Shown here in pieces: positions 8,349 through 17,279 of a stretch of DNA of 64,000 nt. Below the pieces are notes generated by a model. The model saw nothing but the letters and a program-made list of their open reading frames with translations. It did no database searches and was not told the origin of the DNA. Every line of letters starts with the position of its first letter. Position 1 is the stretch's first letter. Both the position numbers and the translations under genes were made by a program. Source of the stretch: Nocardioides luteus (GTDB lineage: Bacteria; Actinomycetota; Actinomycetes; Propionibacteriales; Nocardioidaceae); the NCBI RefSeq assembly GCF_015752315.1, contig NZ_JADOVJ010000001.1, positions 5,448,501 through 5,512,500 on the forward strand, read 5' to 3'.

Positions 8349-9110
8349 ATGACCAGCACCCCAGACCCCGCCCTCAAGGCCGTACGCCTCGACACCCTGA
8401 TCGACTCGATCAAGAAGGGTCGGTCCGAGCCTCTGGACCAGCTGGCCGACGCGATGGTGGTCGGCGAGCACCTGGGCGAGGTGGCCGACCACCTGATCGG
8501 GCACTTCGTCGACCAGGCTCGCCGCTCCGGCGCCTCCTGGACCGAGATCGGGACCCGGATGGGGGTGACGAAGCAGGCGGCGCAGAAGAAGTACGTGCCG
8601 AAGGCCGGCGATCACCCGCTCGACCCGAACGCCGGGTTCGCGAAGTTCACCCCGCGCGCCCGCACGGTGGTCGTCGCCGCCCAGGCGGAGGCGCGGAAGG
8701 CCGCGAACGCGGAGACCGGCGTACCTCACCTCGTGCTCGGTCTCCTCTCCGAGCCGGAGGGGGTGGCGGGCCACGCGATCCGGGCGCAGGGTGTGACCCT
8801 GGAGGCCGTTCGCGAGGTGGCGACCGCCGCGACCCCGGAGCCCTACGGCGAGGTCGGCGAGATGATCCCGTTCACCGCCGACGCCCGCAAGGTGCTCGAG
8901 CTGACCTTCCGCGAGGCCCTCCGGCTCGAGCACTCCTACGTCGGCACCGAGCACATCCTGCTCGCCCTCCTCGAGCACGAGGACGGCGCCGGGATCCTCC
9001 ACGACGCCGGTGTCGACAAGGAGGCGGCCGAGCAGAGCATCACCTCGATCCTCGACTCGCTGAAGGTCGACTTCGCCTCGGCCGAAGCCGACGCCAGCGC
9101 AGCGGAGTAG
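8349..9110 (+). CDS. Clp N-terminal-domain protein without ATPase
   Basis: A 253-aa protein. Residues 1-85 resemble a helix-turn-helix region (SWTEIGTRMGVTKQAAQKKY). Residues about 95-245 contain two ClpA/ClpC N-domain repeats (FTPRARTVVVAAQAEAR ... PHLVLGLL and FTADARKVLELTFREA ... EHILLALL). There is no AAA module, so it cannot unfold proteins itself; it may be a Clp adaptor or a regulator (inference). An AGGAGAAACGT ribosome site precedes the ATG. Confidence 0.82.
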   Translation: MTSTPDPALKAVRLDTLIDSIKKGRSEPLDQLADAMVVGEHLGEVADHLIGHFVDQARRSGASWTEIGTRMGVTKQAAQKKYVPKAGDHPLDPNAGFAKFTPRARTVVVAAQAEARKAANAETGVPHLVLGLLSEPEGVAGHAIRAQGVTLEAVREVATAATPEPYGEVGEMIPFTADARKVLELTFREALRLEHSYVGTEHILLALLEHEDGAGILHDAGVDKEAAEQSITSILDSLKVDFASAEADASAAE

Positions 9111-9130
9111 TCCGCTACCTGATCTGAGGG

Positions 9131-9165
9131 ACCGCCGGCACGAGCAAAGAGCACGTGCCGGCGGT
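9131..9165. terminator. Terminator after the Clp-N gene
   Basis: Perfect 12-bp arms ACCGCCGGCACG/CGTGCCGGCGGT with an 11-nt loop, followed by TTCG. Confidence 0.8.
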
Positions 9166-9182
9166 TTCGCTACGTTCCGAGG

Positions 9183-10172
9183 ATGCCTCGCAGTCTCGCC
9201 CGACTCGTCCTCGGCATGGTCCTGGCCACCGCGGTCGTCACCGTCCCTGCCTCGATGACGACGCCGTCGGCCGAGGCGGCCTGCCGGCCGGCGCTCCAGT
9301 CGCTGACGCTCGCGAGAGGCACCGTGGTCGGAGGCACGTCGACCACCGCCACGGTCCGGCTCACCTGCCGGACCCCGAGGCGCACCAAGGTGGTGCTGTG
9401 GGCGAGCACCGGCATCCGCGTGCCGGCGTACGTCTACGTCGCAAGGGGCCGGAGCACGACCACGGTCACCGTCCGGACCTCACCGACGACGGTCCGCAGC
9501 AGCGGCAGGGTCAAGGCGGTCCACCGCCAGGTCGTACGCCGCGCCACGCTGATCCGCACGGTCACCCCGTGCTACCCCACGCCGGTGCCGACGGCCGTGG
9601 CGCTGCCCACCTACGTCCACGCCGGCCAGACCGCCACCGGGACGGTCACGCTGGACTGCGTCGCCCGGACCTCGCTGACGGTGAGCCTGACCTCGAGCTC
9701 GTCCTGGGTCACCGTGCCGGGGACGATCACGGTCGCGGCGGGGCGGCGTACGGCCTCGTTCCGGGCCGTGACCACGGCGCCGTCGGTGGGGTCACTTCCT
9801 GCGTTCGACGTGACGATCCGGGCCACCCGCAACCGGAAGAGCGCCGCCCGGGTGATGCAGGTGCGGCCGGAGATCCGGCCGTTCCGGGCCGGGGACCGGT
9901 TCATGGTGAACGAGCCGGTGCTGACTCCCGAGGGGACCGACGGCTGGGTGCGCGGCACGCTGCGGATCACCCTGGACCATCCGGCGCCGCCGGGCGGGCT
10001 CGACGTGAACGGCTCGATCATCCCCGAGGGCGGGACCTGGACCGAGGTGACGATCTATCACCACCCGTATCCACCCGACTCCCGGGTGACGGACCACCTC
10101 ACCATCAGCGACTCCGCCGGCAACGTCCTGCTCCACGAGGACTTCACCTACGTCGTCCATCCGGCCCCCTGA
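9183..10172 (+). CDS. Secreted protein of unknown function
   Basis: A 329-aa protein that I do not recognise. It starts with a Sec signal peptide (MPRSLARLVLGMVLATAVV, likely cleavage after AEA near residue 31). The mature part is rich in Thr, Val and Arg, with repeated beta-strand-like stretches (TATVRLTCRTPR, TGTVTLDCVART) of Ig-like appearance and paired Cys residues. The C-terminal strand ends in FTYVVHPAP. It is probably an exported beta-sandwich protein. It starts 17 bp after the upstream terminator. Confidence 0.75.
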   Translation: MPRSLARLVLGMVLATAVVTVPASMTTPSAEAACRPALQSLTLARGTVVGGTSTTATVRLTCRTPRRTKVVLWASTGIRVPAYVYVARGRSTTTVTVRTSPTTVRSSGRVKAVHRQVVRRATLIRTVTPCYPTPVPTAVALPTYVHAGQTATGTVTLDCVARTSLTVSLTSSSSWVTVPGTITVAAGRRTASFRAVTTAPSVGSLPAFDVTIRATRNRKSAARVMQVRPEIRPFRAGDRFMVNEPVLTPEGTDGWVRGTLRITLDHPAPPGGLDVNGSIIPEGGTWTEVTIYHHPYPPDSRVTDHLTISDSAGNVLLHEDFTYVVHPAP

Positions 10173-10236
10173 GGGTCCCGAGAGTCCCTGACGTGTCGGA
10201 GCAACACCCCTGTGCCCGAATCACGCCAGGGACGTT

Positions 10237-11121
10237 TCAGGCGCCCGCGGGCGCGAGCACGATGTCGAAGCGCACCTTCGACCAGGTGCCGTCGACGGCA
10301 CGGCCGTCCGGCGTCGGCGTCCCGGCGGCCTGCCGCTCGAACTTCTTGATCAGCGACTCCTTGACCCCGAAGACGGTGTCCTTCCAGCCGATCGGGTCGC
10401 CCTCCGGGAAGATGTGGGTGACCAGCGTGCGGCACCCCTCGTGGGTGACCATGAAGTGCAGGTGCGAGGCCCGCAGCGGCGAGCGCCCGACCGCGGCCAG
10501 CATCTTGCCGACGGGGCCGTCGTCGGGGATCGGGTACGGCGTGGGCGTCAGCCCCCAGAACCGGTAGCCGCCCTCGGCGTCGGTGAACAGGTGCGCCCGC
10601 GCGGCCCGCGCGCCCGCGTCGCGCTGGACGTCGTAGAGCCCGTCCTCGTCGGCCTCCCAGACCTCGATCTTCGCTCCGACCAGCGGCTTTCCGTCCGTGT
10701 CGGTGACGGTCCCGACGACCCAGCACGGTTCGCCCGGGGCCCCGAAGGCCATGTCCCCGCCCAGCTCGATCGCCGGGGAGTCCTCCACGAAGAACGGCCC
10801 GAAGACGGTGGCCTCGGTCGCGTCGGCGTACGCCTCGTTGTTGATGTTGATCGTCTGCATCGAGGCACCGAGGGTGTCGGAGAGGAGGATGAACTCCTGG
10901 CGTACGTCGTCGGTGATGTGGCCGGCCGCGGTCAGGAACGCGATGGCCGCGCCCCACTCCTCCTCGGTGAGGCGTACGTCGCGGATGAACGCGTGCAGGT
11001 GACGCGTCAGCGAGACCATGACCTCCTTCAGGCGCGGGTCCTCGCAGGCGTCGAAGGACGCGACCACGGTGTCGACCAGGGTCTGCTCGACGGCCTCCTG
11101 CTCCGGCGATACGTCGCTCAT
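10237..11121 (-). CDS. Hydroxyquinol 1,2-dioxygenase (intradiol)
   Basis: A 294-aa Fe(III) intradiol ring-cleavage enzyme converting hydroxyquinol (1,2,4-trihydroxybenzene) to maleylacetate. The N-terminal helical dimerisation domain covers about 1-100. Expected iron ligands are Tyr163 (GLYDVQ), Tyr196 (TPYPIP), His220 and His222 (SHLHF). Assignment to hydroxyquinol rather than catechol rests on the operon partner maleylacetate reductase. The start overlaps the upstream stop by one base (TGATG). It is the last gene of a three-gene operon. Confidence 0.9.
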   Translation of the reverse strand: MSDVSPEQEAVEQTLVDTVVASFDACEDPRLKEVMVSLTRHLHAFIRDVRLTEEEWGAAIAFLTAAGHITDDVRQEFILLSDTLGASMQTININNEAYADATEATVFGPFFVEDSPAIELGGDMAFGAPGEPCWVVGTVTDTDGKPLVGAKIEVWEADEDGLYDVQRDAGARAARAHLFTDAEGGYRFWGLTPTPYPIPDDGPVGKMLAAVGRSPLRASHLHFMVTHEGCRTLVTHIFPEGDPIGWKDTVFGVKESLIKKFERQAAGTPTPDGRAVDGTWSKVRFDIVLAPAGA

Positions 11122-12173
11122 CAGCTCTCCTCTCCCGACCACGCCGCGGTCAGCAGCGCGGTCAGGTTCTCCTCGGTGACCGGGGTCGGGTTGTTGTCGG
11201 GGATGGCGGCCATGATCGGCGCCACCGCCTTGGCGATGCCGTCCTCGGGCATGCCGTAGTCCTCGAGCGCCTTCGGCGCCGACAGCGTCCTGCGCAGCCC
11301 CGCCAGCCCTTCGACGGCGCTCGGCGCCCCGAACGCCGCCGCCATCCGCGCCTCCGCCTCGGGGGCGTTCGGGGCGTTGAAGGCGAGCACGTGCGGGAGG
11401 ACGACCGCGTGGGTCTGGGCGTGCGGCAGGTTGAACATGCCGCCGAGCACGTGGCAGATCTTGTGGTGCATCCCTGACCCGGCGGACGTGAACGAGACCG
11501 CTGCCAGGTAGGCGCCGTAGAGGGTCTCCTCGATCCCCTCGACGCTGGCGGAATCGCGCGCGACCTTCGGCAGCCCACCGGCGAGCCCGCGGATCCCCTC
11601 GGCGGCGTTGACCTGGTCGATGGGATCCACCCGCGGGCCCCACATCGCGTCGACGCAGTGCGCGAGCGCGTTGAGCCCGCTGGCGACGGTCATCTCGCCG
11701 GGCAGCGTGGTCAGCAGGGAGGCGTCGTAGACGACAGACCGCGGCAGGACCCGGGCATCGACGCCCGTCGTCTTCGTCTCGCCCGAGGTCAGACCCCAGA
11801 CGTTGGTCGCCTCAGACCCGGCGTACGTCGTCGGGACGGCCACGATCGGCAGCCCCGTGGTGAGCGCGACGGCCTTGGCCAGGCCGGTGGTCGAGCCACC
11901 GCCGACGCACACCAGCGCGTCGACGGCGGCCTCGGCCGCCCGTTCGCGCGCCCGCTCGGCGACCTCGACCGGGACGTGCATCACGACCTCGTCGTGCCGC
12001 AGCGCGACCGGTACGTCGGCCGTCACCCGGGCGGCGAGCTCGGCCTCGCGCTCGCCGGCGACGACCATCACCCGCCGTGCGCCGAGCTCGTCGATCTCTG
12101 CCGCCACCGCGGCGGGCGCCTCGCCGGTGGCGAAGCGGACCCGCTGCGGCAGCGACTCGTGCGTGAACTTCAT
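11121..12173 (-). CDS. Maleylacetate reductase
   Basis: A 350-aa member of the iron-containing alcohol dehydrogenase superfamily that reduces maleylacetate to 3-oxoadipate with NAD(P)H. The nucleotide-binding [15 protein letters not shown] and the segment [15 protein letters not shown] are typical. Asn replaces the metal-ligand Asp of true Fe-dehydrogenases, as expected for metal-free maleylacetate reductases. [10 protein letters not shown] and PHAQTHA follow. It lies between the dioxygenase and the monooxygenase. Confidence 0.92.
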   Translation of the reverse strand: MKFTHESLPQRVRFATGEAPAAVAAEIDELGARRVMVVAGEREAELAARVTADVPVALRHDEVVMHVPVEVAERARERAAEAAVDALVCVGGGSTTGLAKAVALTTGLPIVAVPTTYAGSEATNVWGLTSGETKTTGVDARVLPRSVVYDASLLTTLPGEMTVASGLNALAHCVDAMWGPRVDPIDQVNAAEGIRGLAGGLPKVARDSASVEGIEETLYGAYLAAVSFTSAGSGMHHKICHVLGGMFNLPHAQTHAVVLPHVLAFNAPNAPEAEARMAAAFGAPSAVEGLAGLRRTLSAPKALEDYGMPEDGIAKAVAPIMAAIPDNNPTPVTEENLTALLTAAWSGEES

Positions 12174-12199
12174 GCGATTCCCCCGCCCGGCCCGAACGA

Positions 12200-13990
12200 T
12201 CAGGCCTTGCCCAGCAGCGTCGCGACCGCCTCGCCCAGCGCGGTGCCGGGGTCCTCGGGCAGCGACATGGCACGCCAGGCGATGTGCTTGTCGGGGCGGA
12301 CCAGGATGGCGCCCGACTCCTCGACCTCGCGGAGCTTGGCCCAGTCGAAATAGAGGTCGGTGACCGGACGGCCGGGCCCGATGACGACGGTCTGGAGCGG
12401 GATCCCGAACTTCGTCCGGGCGGCCTCTGCCGCGTCCTCCCATGCCTCGCCGGCGATGCCGGTGATCAGCGTCCACTGGGTGTAGGGCGCGAGGTCGAGC
12501 ATCGCGTGCTTCTCCACGTTGTCACCGACCCAGGCGTGCGGCAGGTGCGCACCCGGGGAGGTCGACATCCGGTGGTAGAGGTCCTCGTCCTCGGTCGGCG
12601 CGGGCCGGCTGCCGTCGGCGAGGATCGCGTTGGACTCGTAGAACTGGCCGAGCTCGACGCCGTGAGCGTTGAACTCGTAGTTCTTGCGCTCCATCGCGGT
12701 GACCAGGGCGGCCCGCTTGGCAGCACCCTCGGGGGTGTTGGCCTTGCGCTCCTCGATGGCCCTGGCCATCTCCTCGCCCTCGAGACCGACGACGCCGAGC
12801 GCCTCGAAGAGCTCGCCGAACTCGCGTGCGGACTGGTTGGCGCGGGTGACGATGCGCTTGGCGACCGGGGCACGCTCGGCGGAGTAGGACTCCAGGAGCG
12901 ACGGCTCGGCATAGCCCTGGAGCACCGCGGCGAGCTTCCAGGCCAGGTTGTAGGAGTCCTGGATCGAGGTGTTGGAGCCGAGGCCGTTCGACGGCGGGTG
13001 CCGGTGGATGGCGTCGCCGGCGCAGAAGACGCGGCCCTTCTGGGCGTGGGTCGCGTACATCTCGTTCACGCCCCACAGCGAGTAGCCGGTCACCTCCGGC
13101 TCCAGGTCGGGCATGCCGAGCAGGTCGCGGATCACGCCGACGGCGTACTCCTCGGTGAGGTCGGGCGGCGGCTGGTTGATGTCGTAGCCCCACACGATCA
13201 GCCACTCGTCCCACGGACGGACCATCCGGACCAGGCCGGTGCCGATGCCGCCGACGTTCGAGCCCGGCTGGATGACCCAGTAGAGGACCGAGGGGCGGTG
13301 GTCGACGAGCTCGGAGAGGTCGGCCTTGAACGTGATGTTCATCGACCCGGCGATGTCCATCGCGCCCTCGAGCGGGAGGTCGATGTCGGCGCCGACCTGG
13401 GTGCGGGCGCCGTCGGCGCCGATGAGGAACTTCGACCGGATCTTGTACTCGTGGCCGGTCAGGCGGTCACGGGCGGTCGTGGTGACGCCGTCCTCGTCCT
13501 GGACGTGCGAGACGTACTCGGTGGAGAACCGGGTCTGGGTGCCGCGCTCGGTGGCGTTGCGGACCAGGATCGGCTCCAGGTAGGTCTGCGGGATGTCGAC
13601 GGTCAGGCACGGGCTCGCCAGCTGGTAGTCGGCCTCGCGGTCGGGGCGGGTGCCCCAGGTGCGGATGCGGCCGATCTCCTCCCCGGCGATGCTCGTGCAG
13701 AAGACGGTGTCACCGACCAGCTCGTGCGGCGTCGCGTCGGCGAGCACCTGCTCCTCGATACCCAGGTCGCGGAAGATCTCCATCGCGCGCTGGTTGGTGA
13801 TGTGCGCCCGCGGGGTGTTGGCGGTCCAGCGGTACTTCGTGATCATGATGTTGTCGACGCCGAGCTCGCTCAGGAAGAGCGCGGCGGACGCGCCGGCCGG
13901 ACCGGAACCCACGACGAGCACGTCGGTGGTCACGACATCCTCGGTCTCGGGGATCTCGGTCTCTTTCTGGCCGTCGTCGAAGACTGGCAT
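12200..13990 (-). CDS. FAD phenol monooxygenase, probably resorcinol/phenol to hydroxyquinol
   Basis: A 596-aa class A flavin monooxygenase of the TfdB/phenol-hydroxylase group. The FAD fingerprint VLVVGSGPAGASAALFL lies near residues 24-40, the central GADGAR motif follows, and VFCAGDAIHRHPP provides the second FAD contact. The C-terminal thioredoxin-like domain is present. As first gene of an operon with maleylacetate reductase and hydroxyquinol dioxygenase, it probably ortho-hydroxylates resorcinol or a related phenol to hydroxyquinol (inference; 2,4-dichlorophenol hydroxylases are close relatives). A 14-bp motif shared with the ABC transporter promoter lies upstream. Confidence 0.88.
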   Translation of the reverse strand: MPVFDDGQKETEIPETEDVVTTDVLVVGSGPAGASAALFLSELGVDNIMITKYRWTANTPRAHITNQRAMEIFRDLGIEEQVLADATPHELVGDTVFCTSIAGEEIGRIRTWGTRPDREADYQLASPCLTVDIPQTYLEPILVRNATERGTQTRFSTEYVSHVQDEDGVTTTARDRLTGHEYKIRSKFLIGADGARTQVGADIDLPLEGAMDIAGSMNITFKADLSELVDHRPSVLYWVIQPGSNVGGIGTGLVRMVRPWDEWLIVWGYDINQPPPDLTEEYAVGVIRDLLGMPDLEPEVTGYSLWGVNEMYATHAQKGRVFCAGDAIHRHPPSNGLGSNTSIQDSYNLAWKLAAVLQGYAEPSLLESYSAERAPVAKRIVTRANQSAREFGELFEALGVVGLEGEEMARAIEERKANTPEGAAKRAALVTAMERKNYEFNAHGVELGQFYESNAILADGSRPAPTEDEDLYHRMSTSPGAHLPHAWVGDNVEKHAMLDLAPYTQWTLITGIAGEAWEDAAEAARTKFGIPLQTVVIGPGRPVTDLYFDWAKLREVEESGAILVRPDKHIAWRAMSLPEDPGTALGEAVATLLGKA

Positions 13991-14083
13991 TTCCTCACCT
14001 TTCCGAGACCGCGGTGGGGTGTGTGATCGCAGTCTCAGGGCGAGTCTTACCGGCCCGCGCGGGCGGCATCAAAGGTGGACCCG

Positions 14084-14097
14084 CCGGTTGGCGGAAA
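14084..14097 (+). promoter_or_regulatory. Shared 14-bp motif, copy 1 (hydroxyquinol operon)
   Basis: CCGGTTGGCGGAAA lies 94-107 bp upstream of the monooxygenase start. The identical 14-mer, in the same orientation relative to the gene, lies upstream of the LIV-type binding protein. It is a candidate AraC-family operator. Confidence 0.55.
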
Positions 14098-14108
14098 TGC
14101 GTACGCGA

Positions 14109-14960
14109 CTAGGCCGCGAGCCACTGAGTAACGGCGGCGATCGTCGAGTCCGGCTTCCGGGCCCACTTGAAGTGGTCGATGCCGGGCTCGTCCAGGTGGA
14201 CCCGCTCGACCTCGAGCCCGGGCATCCGCCGGTGGATCTCGTCGACCGTCGCGCTGGGTGCCAGCCAGTCGCCCTCGATCGAGACGACGAGCGCGGGCTT
14301 CGCCAGCGCTCGCATCTCCGCCGTGAGGTCGCGGGCAGGGCTGCCGAAGCGGAGACGGCCGGTGCGGGCGTACCGGGCCCATTCCTTCATCAGCGTGCGC
14401 GCCTCGCGCCCGGCGAACTTGAGCTGCGTGCCGGGGAAGTGGCCGACGACCCGGCCGATCAGGCCCATCGCCTGGCTGGCGACCAGGAAGCCGGGGCCGT
14501 AGTTGCGCCAGTAGGGCGTCTGCGACGCGACGTAGATCAGCCCGGCGACGCGGTCGGGGTGGAGCGCCGCGTAGGCGCTGGCAGCCTGGCCGCCGAGGCT
14601 GTGCCCGAGGACGTACGTCGCCCCGGCCGCGGCCGGGACCAGCTCGCCGAGGCGGTCGACCGCGGCGGCGATGTCGTCGACCAGGTCGGCGTAGCCGAAG
14701 TCGTAGCCCCAGCCGGCGACCCGGCCACCGCTCTCCTCGTGGCCGCGCTGCTCCATCCGCCCGACGTTGATGCCCGCCTCGGCGAAGGCCACGATCAGCT
14801 TGTCGTAGTAACCCGCCGGCATGCCCATCGCCGGCACCACGAGCACCGTCGCCGCGTCAGGGTCCGCCGCACGGACCACCGTCAGCGTGAAGCTGGTGCC
14901 TTCCGAACGCTCGATGACGTACGCCTCGGGTGTGGTCGTGGGGGACGAAGTCTCGGTCAC
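14109..14960 (-). CDS. Alpha/beta hydrolase
   Basis: A 283-aa alpha/beta-hydrolase. The nucleophile elbow GHSLGG (LGHSLGGQAAS) supplies the Ser, followed by AALHPDRVAGLIYVAS. A late Asp and His (GIDHFKW) complete a plausible triad. The substrate is unknown. The GTG start (VTETSSPTTT) is preferred over an ATG 48 bp upstream, because the latter falls inside the hairpin repeat and would place a TetR-like palindrome inside the coding region. The gene is transcribed towards the hydroxyquinol operon, but a 118-bp gap separates them. Confidence 0.82.
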   Translation of the reverse strand: MTETSSPTTTPEAYVIERSEGTSFTLTVVRAADPDAATVLVVPAMGMPAGYYDKLIVAFAEAGINVGRMEQRGHEESGGRVAGWGYDFGYADLVDDIAAAVDRLGELVPAAAGATYVLGHSLGGQAASAYAALHPDRVAGLIYVASQTPYWRNYGPGFLVASQAMGLIGRVVGHFPGTQLKFAGREARTLMKEWARYARTGRLRFGSPARDLTAEMRALAKPALVVSIEGDWLAPSATVDEIHRRMPGLEVERVHLDEPGIDHFKWARKPDSTIAAVTQWLAA

Positions 14961-14969
14961 ACGGGCGAT

Positions 14970-14984
14970 GTTACCCGCGAGTAG
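14970..14984. promoter_or_regulatory. TACTCGCGAGTA-like palindrome before the hydrolase
   Basis: GTTACCCGCGAGTAG lies 10-24 bp before the hydrolase GTG. Related 15-mers form the loop region of both hairpin repeats (GTTACGCGCGAGTAG and GTTACTCGCCAGTAG). The near-palindromic core suggests a TetR-type operator (inference). Confidence 0.4.
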
Positions 14985-14990
14985 AACCGT

Positions 14991-15063
14991 CGGGTAGTCG
15001 GGGAGCAAGCGGTCGGTTACGCGCGAGTAGACCGACCGTTTGGTCCCCGACTACCGGCTCAGG
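14991..15063. repeat. Hairpin repeat, copy 1
   Basis: A 73-bp element, 62/73 identical to copy 2 at 16203-16275. It folds on itself: outer arms GTAGTCGGGGA/TCCCCGACTAC, inner arms CGGTCGGT/ACCGACCG, and a 13-nt loop. Its right end carries the TGA stop of the nuclease gene, so it can also act as that gene's terminator. Confidence 0.8.
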
Positions 15064-16156
15064 CCGCCCATCGATGGCTCAGCAGATGGCGGCGCTCGTC
15101 TTTGGAGAGTGCTCGTCGCTCGGCCACCGTCACGGTCGAGGTCCACCATGCCGGCGGATCCAGTGTCCAACGTCTCGGCCCCGCCGCCGCTCGTGCCCGC
15201 TTCCGTGCAGCCAGGGTGCGGGCCTTGAAGCCTGACGGATCACCCAGGTCGGCGGAGACCATGGTGACGTACTCCAGACCAGCACCGCGCAGATCTTCCT
15301 CACGCCTGATGTCTTGGGCACGCTGCTTGCCCTCGAGGTGCAAGGAACCGTCGTACTCGCCCACGACACCGGCCTCCAGGTCGAGTAGGTCGGGCGTGGC
15401 GAGATGCCGGCCGGCGTGGTCGAACACCGGGTGGTTGCACACGACATCGCGGATGCCGAGCTCCTCCCACGCGAGTCGGAGGTCGACCTCGGGCGGCGAC
15501 CACGCGTTCTCGTCGACGAAGGGGAGCGCGTCCCGGATCTTCGCGATTCCGGTCCAGCCGCGGTGCGCATCTGCCCACGCGGCGATCTCCGCGATGGAGA
15601 CCAGGTCGTGGAATGCCACCATGTCGTGGGCCCGCACCGCCGCCCGCCGATCGCGGGCGTAGCGCATCTCGAAGGTCACCGACCGCACCGGGATCGTCAC
15701 TCGCACGCCGTCGACCACCTGGACGTCGGAGGGGAGGAGTCGCTCACCGCACACGGTGATGCCGGGACGTGACACCAACGAGTGGGCCGTGGCGGCCACG
15801 GTCACCGGCCTGGGTCGACCGGAGGCGTCGCGGCCGTCGAACCACGTGCATCGCATCCACGCCAACGCCGCCCACCCTGTCAGCGCCGCATGCGCGGGAA
15901 GCCGCACCGATGCCTCGAGCGCTCGCTGCATCGGCGCATCGGCATCCACATCGGCCGGCACGTAGAACCCGTGGCTGCTGCGTCGCCACCCACGCCCCCG
16001 AGCCTGGCGCGGAGTCGGGCCGGCCTCTCCAGTCGGGTCGAGGCGCACCGGCTGCACCACAGCAGGCCGCGCGGAGGAGTATTCCGGCGGTCGGAAGTGA
16101 GGAGCTCGGGCAACCACGCCAACAGCATCGACCAGCCGCCGTCCACCGATCCACAT
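15059..16156 (-). CDS. Predicted PD-(D/E)XK endonuclease-like protein (DUF559/AbiEi-like)
   Basis: A 365-aa protein of an actinobacterial family usually left hypothetical. The N-terminal part (about 45-180) resembles AbiEi-type antitoxin/regulator regions. The C-terminal region (about 225-330) has a Vsr/DUF559-like nuclease pattern: PPEVDLRLAW, then ATPDLLD, then GEYDG, giving spaced acidic residues, followed by KQRAQDIRREEDLRGAG. The ATG start is chosen because AGGTGGGGG lies five bases upstream. The gene sits alone between two direct copies of a 73-bp hairpin repeat. Function is unknown; housekeeping DNA repair or defence are both possible. Confidence 0.72.
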   Translation of the reverse strand: MWIGGRRLVDAVGVVARAPHFRPPEYSSARPAVVQPVRLDPTGEAGPTPRQARGRGWRRSSHGFYVPADVDADAPMQRALEASVRLPAHAALTGWAALAWMRCTWFDGRDASGRPRPVTVAATAHSLVSRPGITVCGERLLPSDVQVVDGVRVTIPVRSVTFEMRYARDRRAAVRAHDMVAFHDLVSIAEIAAWADAHRGWTGIAKIRDALPFVDENAWSPPEVDLRLAWEELGIRDVVCNHPVFDHAGRHLATPDLLDLEAGVVGEYDGSLHLEGKQRAQDIRREEDLRGAGLEYVTMVSADLGDPSGFKARTLAARKRARAAAGPRRWTLDPPAWWTSTVTVAERRALSKDERRHLLSHRWAA

Positions 16157-16202
16157 CAATCCCCCACCTGTGCACAACCCTGTGGATAACTCCCGAGAGC
16201 GG

Positions 16203-16275
16203 TGGATAGTCGGGGATCAGACGGTCGGTTACTCGCCAGTAGAACGACCGGTTGATCCCCGACTACCGGGTCAGG
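16203..16275. repeat. Hairpin repeat, copy 2
   Basis: Same orientation as copy 1. Perfect 13-bp outer arms TAGTCGGGGATCA/TGATCCCCGACTA, inner arms CGGTCG/CGACCG. The right end overlaps the TAG stop and the last four codons of livM, so the element also serves as the transporter operon's terminator. Confidence 0.8.
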
Positions 16276-17279
16276 ACCGTGTGACCGACAGGGAAGACCT
16301 GGTAGCGGCCACGCGTCGCCAGGCCCCACAGCCCTCGCGGGGCGAGCAGCACCACGGCGATCGCGACGGCACCGAGCGCGATGAGGTACCAGGTGCCGTA
16401 CGAGTCCAGCAGCTGCTGCAGCGCGAAGAAGATCACCGCTCCCAGGATCGGGCCCTCGATCGTCCCCAGCCCGCCGATCACGACGATGAAGATCATGAAC
16501 GCGGTGTACTGCACCGAGAACATCGAGTCCGGCGAGACCCGCAGGCCGTTGACCGCGATCAGCGCGCCGGCCAGGCCGGCACCGCCGGAGGCGGCGACGT
16601 AGACGAGGCGCTGCGAGCGCCGCACCGCGACGCCGAGGTTCGCGGCCGCCACCGAGTCGTCGCGGATCGCGGTCAGGCCGAGCCCGACGCGCGAGCGCAT
16701 CAGCGCGTACGTCGCGAGCACGACGACCACGGCCAGCACCAGCGCCAGGTAGTAGACCGTCGCGATCCGGGTCACCCGGTCGACACCCTGGAAGGCGGTG
16801 AGCGAGAGGCCGGAGCCGCCGCCGAAGCCGGGAAGCTCCTGGGTGACCAGCTTGAAGACCTCGGCCACCACCCAGGTGCCGATCGCGAAGTAGCCCCCGA
16901 CCAGCCGGAACAGCAGGAACGAGGTCGGGACGGCCAGGGCGGCGCAGACGACGCCGGCCGCGACGACGGCCACCGGGATCGGCAGGCCGACGACGTCGGC
17001 GAGCTTGATCACGCCGTAGCCGCCCGCGCCGATGAACGCCTGCTGCCCGATCGAGACGAGGCCGCCGTAGCCGGCCATGAGGTTCCAGGTCGTGCCGAGG
17101 ATGATCAGCGCGAAGAGCGTGACCAGGTTGGTCACGTCACCGGGGCTGAAGACGAACCAGGGCGCCGCGGCCAGGAACACCACGACCGCGGCGAGGACAC
17201 CGCCGCCGGCCAGCGACGGCCAGCCGCCGCGTACGACCTTCAGGGTGGTGGAGGGGGCCAGGGTTGTCGTGGGGCTCAT
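16263..17279 (-). CDS. livM: Branched-chain-type ABC transporter permease LivM
   Basis: A 338-aa inner-membrane permease with a LivM signature: GLVSIGQQAFIGAGGYG and GFGGGSGLSLTAFQG, followed by TAIRDDSVAAANLGV, the coupling-helix region that contacts the ATPases, and VVIGGLGTIEGPILGA. The ATG start overlaps the livH stop (ATGA). Its final codons lie in the hairpin repeat. LIV-type systems in soil actinobacteria often carry aromatic acids rather than amino acids. Confidence 0.92.
   Translation of the reverse strand: MSPTTTLAPSTTLKVVRGGWPSLAGGGVLAAVVVFLAAAPWFVFSPGDVTNLVTLFALIILGTTWNLMAGYGGLVSIGQQAFIGAGGYGVIKLADVVGLPIPVAVVAAGVVCAALAVPTSFLLFRLVGGYFAIGTWVVAEVFKLVTQELPGFGGGSGLSLTAFQGVDRVTRIATVYYLALVLAVVVVLATYALMRSRVGLGLTAIRDDSVAAANLGVAVRRSQRLVYVAASGGAGLAGALIAVNGLRVSPDSMFSVQYTAFMIFIVVIGGLGTIEGPILGAVIFFALQQLLDSYGTWYLIALGAVAIAVVLLAPRGLWGLATRGRYQVFPVGHTVLTR

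Noticed and set aside
11121..12173. Maleylacetate reductase as an iron alcohol dehydrogenase
   Set aside because: The metal-ligand Asp is Asn (GLNALAHC) and the operon contains a hydroxyquinol dioxygenase.
14991..15063. tRNA or small structured RNA gene
   Set aside because: One long hairpin, no cloverleaf or TTCGA arm; the repetition behind two genes fits a terminator or repeat element.
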